A DNA stretch of 64,000 bases, from NCBI RefSeq assembly GCF_900141805.1, contig NZ_FQYN01000012.1, positions 1 through 64,000 on the forward strand, in the 5' to 3' direction. Under the pieces are notes generated by a model. The model was not told the DNA's origin. It did not search any database and saw only the letters and a program-made list of their open reading frames with translations. Position 1 is the first letter of the stretch. Every line of letters starts with the position of its first letter. This document shows, one piece after another, positions 57,964 to 64,000 of the stretch. A program made the translations under genes and the position numbers. Source of the DNA: Hymenobacter daecheongensis DSM 21074. Its GTDB lineage: Bacteria; Bacteroidota; Bacteroidia; Cytophagales; Hymenobacteraceae.

Positions 57964-58671
57964 TTACGCCACCTTCTTCTCCAGCACCTCGTCAATCAGG
58001 CCGTACTCTTTGGCCTCATCCGCGCGCATCCAGTAGTCACGGTCGGAGTTGTCGTGGATTTCCTGGTAGGTTTTGCCGGTGTGCTGAGCCAGAATATCGT
58101 ACAGCTCCTTCTTGAGCTTGAGAATCTCGCGGGCCGTGATTTCGATATCCGACGACTGGCCTTGCGCGCCACCCGAAGGCTGGTGAATCATCACGCGGGC
58201 GTGGGGGAGGGCCGAGCGCTTGTCCTTGGCCCCGCCGGCCAGCAGTACGGCGCCCATCGAGGCCGCCAGGCCGGTGCAGATCGTCGCTACATCCGGACCC
58301 ACATACTGCATGGTGTCATAAATGCCGAGGCCGGCATACACCGAGCCGCCGGGCGAGTTGATGTAGAGCAGAATGTCCTTCTTGGCATCCGCCGACTCCA
58401 GGAACAGCAGCTGGGCGGTGATGATGTTGGCGATATAATCATCCACGGCCGTGCCCAGGAACACGATGCGGTCCATGATGAGGCGGGAGAATACGTCAAT
58501 TTCGGCGAAGCGCGTGGGGCGCTCCTCAATCACCGAGCGGGTCATGCCGGTGGGCATAATCAGGCCGTTGCGTACCTGGCCTTCAACATGATTCAGGTAT
58601 TGGTCCACGCCCAGGCCGCTGAGGCCCTGGCCTTTGACGGCGAACTTGCGGAATTCTTGTTTATTCAGCAT
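57964..58671 (-). CDS. clpP: ATP-dependent Clp protease proteolytic subunit
   Basis: 235 residues. Catalytic triad S138 ([13 protein letters not shown]), H163 ([11 protein letters not shown]) and D212 (NSDRDYW). [31 protein letters not shown] and [20 protein letters not shown] are typical. The N-terminus is about 25-40 residues longer than E. coli ClpP, as in other Bacteroidota (propeptide or extended loop). It forms the tetradecameric chamber used with ClpX. The terminator at 58716 separates it from tig. Confidence 0.97.
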   Translation of the reverse strand: MLNKQEFRKFAVKGQGLSGLGVDQYLNHVEGQVRNGLIMPTGMTRSVIEERPTRFAEIDVFSRLIMDRIVFLGTAVDDYIANIITAQLLFLESADAKKDILLYINSPGGSVYAGLGIYDTMQYVGPDVATICTGLAASMGAVLLAGGAKDKRSALPHARVMIHQPSGGAQGQSSDIEITAREILKLKKELYDILAQHTGKTYQEIHDNSDRDYWMRADEAKEYGLIDEVLEKKVA

Positions 58672-58715
58672 GATGGGAAAAGTAGAAGAAGAGAAGGTGA
58701 GACGAAACCAGCGGG

Positions 58716-58757
58716 CAACAAAAAAGCCCTAACGGCAAGTAAGGGCTTTTTTGTTGG
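58716..58757 (-). terminator. Rho-independent terminator after tig
   Basis: CAACAAAAAAGCCCT (58716-58730) pairs perfectly with AGGGCTTTTTTGTTG (58742-58756). On the minus strand the arm ends in a T-run, right after the tig stop (58781). Confidence 0.85.
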
Positions 58758-58780
58758 TTTAGAAACCGAAGCGCGAAGCG

Positions 58781-60115
58781 TTAGCCAGCGTTCTGAGTCC
58801 GGAAGTCCTCGGCCGAAATCGGGTTGTCATTAACAACAACTTTGCCGCGCAGGTTTTCGATGACTTTCTCTGCCAGAATGGCCTCATACTCCTGTACGTA
58901 GTTCTTGCCGTTCTCCTGACGCAGGAAGTTGTCGGCAAAGCCGCGCACCGATTCCTGCAGCTCCTCGCTGATTTCGGGCAGGTTGAACTGGCCCATAATC
59001 TTCTGCATAGTGCGCTCCACAATCTCGTCGTTCGACACCTTCAGGCCCTGCTCCTCCACTACTTTGTTGCGGATCATCGACCACTTCAGCTCCTTCTCAT
59101 AGTCGTTGTAGTGCTCCTCAATCTGCTCGGCAGTCAGCTTGCCTTCGTTGGCGCGCAGCAGCCACTTCTTGAAGAACTCCTTCGGAATCTGGATAGTGGT
59201 AGCGTCCACCATCTTGTCAATGATCTGACGGCTCACGAAGCCTTCTGCCTCGCGGTCGTAGTTCTCCTGGATGGTTTCGCGCACTTTCGTGTCAAACTCC
59301 TCGGCCGAAGTCACGATGTCCTTGCCGAATACCTTGTCGAACAGCTCCTGGTTCAGCTCGGGCTTCTCCGTGCGGTTGATTTTCTCCACCGTCAGGGCAT
59401 AGTCGCCGCTCACCTTGCCGGCTTCCTCTTTCGAAAGACCTGAGAATGAGGCAATGCTCGAAGCGTCGCCGCCGAAGGCATCGCTCAAATCGAAGGTCAG
59501 CACGTCGCCGGGCTTCAAGCCGATGAACTTCTCCGCGCCGTTCTTCACCTTGCTTATGGGCAGCAAAACGGGGCGCTCCGAAGCCTCGTCGTCAGCCTTT
59601 TTCAGCTTGCCGTAGAGGTAGTCGCCAGCCTCCGACACCTCGGGGTTGGTGCTCTCGCCAAACTGCCGGTTGATCTGGTCGTAGGTTTCGGTCAGCGTGT
59701 TATCGTCCAGGCTCACCTGGTGGCGGTCCACGTTCAGGCTCTGGTCGGCGGGCAGCTCGAAATCGGGCAGCAGGCCCAGCTCAAACTGGAAGTCGAACTC
59801 CTTCTGCATGTCGAAGTCGATGTCCTTCACCTGCACGGGCAGCGGCTCACCCAGGATTTTGATGTTGTTTTCCTTGATGTAGCCATCCACCGACTTGCCC
59901 AGCAGGCCGTTGATTTCTTCCACCAGAATGCCTTTGCCGTACATCTTGCGCACGAGTGCCACGGGCACTTTACCCGGCCGGAACCCTTTGATTTGCGCCT
60001 TCTTGCTGTAGTCTTTCAGCTTGTTTTCCACGGTAGCCGCGTAGTCAGCCTCCGTCAGGTGTACTGTCAGGATGGCACTCAGCTGGTCGTCGTTCTTGTC
60101 GAGGGTGATATTCAA
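58781..60115 (-). CDS. tig: Trigger factor
   Basis: 444 residues from TTG 60115, giving MNITLDKNDDQLSAILTVHL. Family members begin MNITLD, and no ATG lies between here and the tRNA-Leu gene upstream, so TTG is the start. Ribosome-binding domain with GFRPGKVPVALVRKMYGKGI, a divergent PPIase-like middle (about 150-240) and a long helical C-terminus. It is a ribosome-bound chaperone with prolyl-isomerase fold, placed upstream of clpP-clpX as in many bacteria. Terminator at 58716. Confidence 0.93.
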   Translation of the reverse strand: MNITLDKNDDQLSAILTVHLTEADYAATVENKLKDYSKKAQIKGFRPGKVPVALVRKMYGKGILVEEINGLLGKSVDGYIKENNIKILGEPLPVQVKDIDFDMQKEFDFQFELGLLPDFELPADQSLNVDRHQVSLDDNTLTETYDQINRQFGESTNPEVSEAGDYLYGKLKKADDEASERPVLLPISKVKNGAEKFIGLKPGDVLTFDLSDAFGGDASSIASFSGLSKEEAGKVSGDYALTVEKINRTEKPELNQELFDKVFGKDIVTSAEEFDTKVRETIQENYDREAEGFVSRQIIDKMVDATTIQIPKEFFKKWLLRANEGKLTAEQIEEHYNDYEKELKWSMIRNKVVEEQGLKVSNDEIVERTMQKIMGQFNLPEISEELQESVRGFADNFLRQENGKNYVQEYEAILAEKVIENLRGKVVVNDNPISAEDFRTQNAG

Positions 60116-60225
60116 AACGGGTCGTCGGTTAGGGTAAACAGAGGAAAGCAGCCGGCCGGAGCCGTGAAAAAGAAACCCCCAACGGGTGGGTTGAGGGTTT
60201 TTCAAGCTGTTAAAGAAACTAAAAG

Positions 60226-60307
60226 TGCGGATGGAGGGACTCGAACCCACACGCCTTGCGGCACCAGATCCTAAGTCTGGCACGTCTACCAATTTCGCCA
60301 CATCCGC
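60226..60307 (-). tRNA. tRNA-Leu (anticodon UAG)
   Basis: 82 nt on the minus strand. Acceptor GCGGATG/CATCCGC, D-arm GGCGAAATTGGTAGACGTGC, anticodon stem-loop CCAGACTTAGGATCTGG with loop ACTTAGGAT holding TAG, a long variable arm (TGCCGCAAGGCGT) and T-arm TGGGTTCGAGTCCC. Long variable arm and anticodon identify leucine. CCA is not encoded. Lies 110 bp before tig. Confidence 0.93.
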
Positions 60308-60489
60308 GGGTGAGGCCGTCTGCCTCGGGGGCGCAAAGCTACGCAAGCAATGTTGAAATTCAAATCCGGGCGCAAAGTTGGATGGGCAGAAATGAGTGGT
60401 GCTACTGATAAGGAGCAAATTGGTACCGTTTCCGGTGGGGTTGGTGTTATAAAAAACTCTTTGCGCCCCAAACCCTGGCAGCGTCGTAG

Positions 60490-60497
60490 TACTTTCG
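60490..60497 (+). promoter_or_regulatory. Possible -7 box for the Rel gene
   Basis: TACTTTCG, one base from TAnnTTTG, 46 bp before ATG 60543, with TTTG at 60460-60463 as a possible -33 element (26 bp apart, longer than usual). Confidence 0.35.
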
Positions 60498-60542
60498 TAT
60501 AGATCATCAGTTCTTGGGGCCTTTCCGCCCCGCCCCGCATAC

Positions 60543-62750
60543 ATGGCAACCCTCATCGACCCCGAAGTAGAGCGCAACGAGATTCTGCGCCACTACCGCC
60601 GCCTGCTCCGCACCGCCAAGCCTTACCTCTCCGGCAACGACGCCAAGCTGATCAAAAAGGCCTTCAACACGTCCCTGGAGGCCCACAAGGAAATGCGCCG
60701 CAAGTCCGGCGAGCCCTACATTCTGCACCCGCTGGCCGTGGCCCAAATTGTGGTGGAGGAAATCGGGCTGGGCACCACCAGCATCGTGGCGGCCCTGCTG
60801 CACGACGTGGTGGAAGATACGCCCTGGGAAATTGCCGACGTGGAGCGCGAGTTCGGCAGCAAAGTAGCCCGCATCGTGGACGGGCTGACCAAGATTTCGG
60901 GCGTGTTCGAGTACGGCACCTCGGAGCAGGCCGAGAACTTCCGCAAGATGCTGCTCACGCTCTCGGAGGACGTGCGCGTTATCCTCATCAAGCTCGCCGA
61001 CCGCCTGCACAACATGCGGACCCTGGACTCGATGCCGCGCCACAAGCAGCTCAAGATTGCCTCCGAAACCATTTACCTTTACGCCCCGCTGGCCCACCGC
61101 CTGGGCCTCTACGCCATCAAGAGCGAGCTGGAAGACCTCTACCTGAAGTACACCGATACGGAGGTTTTCAACGAGCTGACCAACAAGGTGCGCCAGAGCC
61201 GGGGGGCCCGCAACCGCTTCATCAAGGAGTTTGTGGCCCCCGTCGATGAGGAGCTGAAGGCCCAGGGCTTCGACTTCGAAATCAAGGGCCGGCCCAAAAG
61301 CATCTACTCTATATTAAGGAAGATGCGCAAGCAGAACGTGACCTTCGACGAGGTGTACGACCTGTTTGCCATCCGCGTGATTCTGGACGTGCCCCCGGAG
61401 CAGGAAAAAGCCGCCTGCTGGCAGGTCTACAGCATCGTGACGGACTTCTACCAGCCCAACCCCGACCGCCTGCGCGACTGGGTGAGCACGCCCAAGGCCA
61501 ACGGCTACGAGAGCCTGCACACGACAGTGATGTCGCGCACCGGGCAGTGGGTGGAAGTGCAGATCCGCAGCCGCCGCATGGACGACATTGCCGAGAAGGG
61601 CTACGCCGCCCACTGGAAATACAAGGACACCGGGGCCCCCCAGCCCGAATCGACGCTGGAAGCCTGGATTGCCAAAGTGCGCGAGATGCTGGAAACCAAC
61701 AACTCCAGCGCCCTCGAATTCATGGACGAGTTCCGCCAGAACCTGTTCGTGAAGGAGGTCTACGCCTTTACGCCCAAGGGCAAGCTGGTTATCCTGCCCG
61801 AGAAGTCCACGGCCCTGGATTTTGCCTTCGAAATCCACACCCACATCGGGATGCAGTGCCTGGGTGCGAAGGTCAACCAAAAGCTTCAGCCCCTGAGCTA
61901 TCAGCTCCGCAACGGCGACCAGATCGAGATTCTGACCTCGCAGAAGCAGAAGCCTACCGAGGAATGGCTGCAGTACGTGAGCACCGCCAAGGCCCGCAAC
62001 AAGATCCGCGAGTTCCTGCGCGACGACAAGCGCACCAAGGCCGAGGATGGCCGCTACCTGGTGGAAAAGCGCCTGGAGCTACTCGGCGTGCCCAGCACCC
62101 CCGACAACCTTAACCGCCTCTTCGCCCACTTCAACGTCTACAACCCCCAGGATTTCTTCTACCGCCTCGCCATCGGCCAGATCGACGGCCGCGAAATCAA
62201 AGAAAGCCTCTTCGACCCCACCACAGAAGTGCCGCGCTTGCCGTCCATCCTGGAGCCCAAAACCTTCGATAAGGAAGTGCAGAAAATCCGTGGCGTACGG
62301 GCCGATATGCTAGTGATAGGGGAGCACACCGACAAGTTCGACTACACCATCGCGCCCTGCTGCAACCCGATTCCCGGCGACGACGTGTTCGGCTTCGAAA
62401 CCGACGAGGGCATCGTCATCCACCGCACCTCCTGCCCGAAGGCCGTAGGCATGATGTCGAACTACGGCAACCGCATCGTGCGCGCCAAGTGGACCGACCA
62501 GCTGGAGCTGGCCTTTCTGGCCGGCATCCGCATCCAGGGCTCCGACCGCGTGGGCCTCGTTAACGATGTGACCAAGATCATCAGCAACAGCCTGAAAGTA
62601 AACATGCGCTCCATCACCATCGACTCCAACGACGGTATGTTCGAAGGCCAGATCATCGTCTACGTCAACGACACCAGCCACCTGACCAAACTCATTCAGC
62701 GCCTGAGCAAAGTAAATGGCGTGCTCTTGGTGGAGAGGTTCGATAGTTAG
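60543..62750 (+). CDS. rel: Rel-type bifunctional (p)ppGpp synthetase/hydrolase
   Basis: 735 residues. N-terminal HD hydrolase (about 40-190) with HDVVEDT (H87-D88, E91-D92); synthetase (about 240-350) with RPKSIYSILRKMRKQ, DWVSTPKANGYESLHTTVMS and EVQIRSRRMDDIAEKGYAAH; TGS domain (about 395-455, VYAFTPKGKLVILPEKSTAL); and a C-terminal ACT domain (about 660-735). Both catalytic parts look complete, so it should make and degrade (p)ppGpp during the stringent response. Cytoplasmic and ribosome-associated. Usual length. Confidence 0.93.
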   Translation: MATLIDPEVERNEILRHYRRLLRTAKPYLSGNDAKLIKKAFNTSLEAHKEMRRKSGEPYILHPLAVAQIVVEEIGLGTTSIVAALLHDVVEDTPWEIADVEREFGSKVARIVDGLTKISGVFEYGTSEQAENFRKMLLTLSEDVRVILIKLADRLHNMRTLDSMPRHKQLKIASETIYLYAPLAHRLGLYAIKSELEDLYLKYTDTEVFNELTNKVRQSRGARNRFIKEFVAPVDEELKAQGFDFEIKGRPKSIYSILRKMRKQNVTFDEVYDLFAIRVILDVPPEQEKAACWQVYSIVTDFYQPNPDRLRDWVSTPKANGYESLHTTVMSRTGQWVEVQIRSRRMDDIAEKGYAAHWKYKDTGAPQPESTLEAWIAKVREMLETNNSSALEFMDEFRQNLFVKEVYAFTPKGKLVILPEKSTALDFAFEIHTHIGMQCLGAKVNQKLQPLSYQLRNGDQIEILTSQKQKPTEEWLQYVSTAKARNKIREFLRDDKRTKAEDGRYLVEKRLELLGVPSTPDNLNRLFAHFNVYNPQDFFYRLAIGQIDGREIKESLFDPTTEVPRLPSILEPKTFDKEVQKIRGVRADMLVIGEHTDKFDYTIAPCCNPIPGDDVFGFETDEGIVIHRTSCPKAVGMMSNYGNRIVRAKWTDQLELAFLAGIRIQGSDRVGLVNDVTKIISNSLKVNMRSITIDSNDGMFEGQIIVYVNDTSHLTKLIQRLSKVNGVLLVERFDS

Positions 62751-63143
62751 GCTTAAAAAAGTCTAAAAAGTCCTAGCTGGTATAAAAAAACATGTGTCAC
62801 CAGTCTATCACTTCGAGCGAAGCAGAATGAGGCACGCTAAACTAGAGAAGCATCCTGTCCCCACACTTCCGTTGGTTTAAGTGGTCGAGCGGAAGTAAAG
62901 ACATCTTTACCATCTGGCTCCCCCTCTCCTTTTAGGAGATGGTGCCCGGGGGTGAGGCGCTCCGAAGAACGACCATGCCGCACTACTTTCACCTGACCAC
63001 TTTTCACGCCCTCATTCTGCAAGCCATATTCTTATAAAAAATCCGTCAGGCTGTTGTAAAACTTCCGGCCAAACTGATACGTCGCTCCCCGGTTTCTATG
63101 CTTTCTGCCTACCTTCGCCACTCCTTATATATAGGGCTACAAA
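62751..63143. other. Intergenic region between rel and the fur operon
   Basis: 393 bp with no gene. It holds an ATCACTTCGAGCGAAGCAGA module (62808) and a GCATCC-containing piece like the GTCATGCTGAG family, plus a CTCCCCCTC/GAGATGGTG-type hairpin (62918-62960) similar to 57928. A TATATATA stretch (63126) just before the fur start may be part of its promoter. Confidence 0.45.
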
Positions 63144-63617
63144 ATGCTGGATAAAGAGAAGTTTGAGGAGGTCAAAAAGATCTTCACCGCCTACCTCGAA
63201 AATAAAGGCCTGCGCAAGACCTCGGAGCGCTACGCCATTCTGGAAGAAATCTACTCGCGCACTGGCCACTTTGATGTAGAAGAGCTATTTGCCGGTATGA
63301 AAAACCAGGGCCTGCAGGTCAGCCGCGCTACCGTCTACAACACCCTCGACCTACTCGTGGAGCATGGCCTCGTCAGCAAGCACCAGTTTGGTCGCAACCT
63401 CGCCCAGTACGAGAAGTCCTATGGCTACCGTCAGCACGACCATGTCATCTGCACCGAGTGCCATAAAGTCGTCGAGTTCTGCGACCCACGCATACACGGC
63501 ATCCAGACCATGGTCGGCGACCTTTTGAATTTCCATATCTTGCACCACTCTTTAAACCTGTACGGCGTGTGCGGCGATTGTCGCGCCAAAGCCGCCGCAC
63601 ACGCCGCCAACGCATGA
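63144..63617 (+). CDS. Fur-family transcriptional regulator
   Basis: 157 residues. Winged helix (about 15-85) with [55 protein letters not shown]; metal-binding part with HDH (98-100), structural zinc cysteines C103/C106 (VICTECH) and C143/C146 (YGVCGDC). It should sense iron, zinc or peroxide and repress by binding DNA; the exact branch (Fur, Zur, PerR) cannot be told. Its stop overlaps the ATG of the next gene (ATGA). Confidence 0.93.
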   Translation: MLDKEKFEEVKKIFTAYLENKGLRKTSERYAILEEIYSRTGHFDVEELFAGMKNQGLQVSRATVYNTLDLLVEHGLVSKHQFGRNLAQYEKSYGYRQHDHVICTECHKVVEFCDPRIHGIQTMVGDLLNFHILHHSLNLYGVCGDCRAKAAAHAANA

Positions 63618-63961
63618 AAACTGAATCCTCTGTCAGCAACGGCATCCTGCACGTTGCGCTTTCCGGCGACCTGATCGGTAGCCCCGACACCCAGCAGTTG
63701 CTCCATTCCGTGGATGAGCACCTCGGCGAGTCCGTCATGCTCTGCGCCATCGATTTGTCGGGCGTGCGCTACATCAACAGCACCGGCATCGGCGTGCTGG
63801 TGTCGCTGCTCACCAAATTCCGCAGTCGCGGCGGCGAGTTGGTGCTCATTAACCCTGCTGATCACCCCAAAAAAATGCTGGCCCTCACCAAGCTTAACGC
63901 CATTTTCACGGTTGCCGAAAGCGAATCGGCCGCCACCGAGTTACTCAAAACCCCGCACTAA
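63614..63961 (+). CDS. STAS-domain anti-sigma factor antagonist-like protein
   Basis: 115 residues from ATG 63614, overlapping the fur stop by four bases. STAS fold with [20 protein letters not shown] and the regulatory serine in [11 protein letters not shown] (S56), the position phosphorylated in SpoIIAA-like antagonists. It may switch partner binding in a sigma or signalling pathway; no anti-sigma factor is in view. Its stop TAA overlaps the purA start by one base (TAATG), so three genes form one translation-coupled unit. Confidence 0.85.
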   Translation: MKTESSVSNGILHVALSGDLIGSPDTQQLLHSVDEHLGESVMLCAIDLSGVRYINSTGIGVLVSLLTKFRSRGGELVLINPADHPKKMLALTKLNAIFTVAESESAATELLKTPH

Positions 63962-64000
63962 TGCCCGTAGATGTACTAGTAGGCCTCCAATGGGGCGATG
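63961..64000 (+). CDS. purA: Adenylosuccinate synthetase, start only
   Basis: The last 40 bases encode [13 protein letters not shown], the conserved N-terminus of PurA (V-L-x-G-x-Q-W-G-D, GTP-binding). The gene continues past the window. It makes adenylosuccinate from IMP and aspartate. ATG at 63961 shares a base with the STAS stop codon. Confidence 0.85.
   Translation, partial: MPVDVLVGLQWGD

Overview
The window reads as chromosome of a high-GC member of the Bacteroidota, most likely Hymenobacteraceae (Hymenobacter-like). This is inferred from several signs. Most genes lack a strong Shine-Dalgarno sequence. Several upstream regions carry the Bacteroidota -7 box (TAnnTTTG or near matches). 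A TonB receptor has an N-terminal carboxypeptidase-like domain. HldD, LpxB and the tig-clpP-clpX block have the expected look for the phylum. About 57 protein genes, one intact tRNA and many intergenic inverted repeats are supported. No rRNA, CRISPR array, insertion sequence or prophage was seen.

Layout. 1-20 kb: a secreted-protein fragment, an APC amino acid permease, a DUF2945 protein, a periplasmic serine hydrolase, two neighbouring secreted amidohydrolase-family proteins, a LuxR-type response regulator, a promoter/small-protein/terminator unit, a RICIN-PD40-OmpA outer-membrane protein, a DUF6929-like protein, a nucleotide-transporter-like membrane protein fused to HEAT-like and cNMP-binding domains, and an Oar-like TonB receptor. 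20.5-23.1 kb: an MlaE-MlaF-MlaD lipid transporter. 23.2-31.5 kb: a one-strand stress island with five tandem universal stress proteins, Hsp20, a six-domain BON protein and two tiny proteins. A sixth Usp lies at 37.4 kb. 31.9-37.2 kb: L,D-transpeptidase, LOG nucleosidase, a DUF6544-like protein, a beta-CASP nuclease and a VOC protein.

38.2-41.6 kb looks like a decayed insertion hotspot: an orphan VbhA-like antitoxin, an SDR, a ureC (urease alpha) remnant with in-frame stops, an A/T-rich membrane-anchored Holliday-resolvase-like nuclease, HicAB, and a possible second gene remnant. 41.6-50.9 kb: a DUF885 lipoprotein, a DUF4126 protein, an HTH protein preceded by three phased 45-bp repeats of TGTGACA/TTGTCACA, a Dph6-like ligase, an MBL-fold protein, a DCC thiol protein, a quinone reductase and an FAD protein. 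51-64 kb is housekeeping: hldD, a BtuF/BtuC pair without ATPase, queD, lpxB, clpX, clpP, tig, tRNA-Leu, a Rel-type (p)ppGpp enzyme, a Fur-family regulator, a STAS protein and the start of purA.

The strongest candidates for something undescribed are the phased repeat array at 44299-44433, the ureC remnant beside the foreign nuclease, the large palindromic elements (28051-28205 and 24127-24235), the octamer arrays before queD, and the stress island. Start codons were chosen by domain fit and signal peptide. Several genes have TTG or GTG starts or in-frame upstream alternatives, as noted in their entries.
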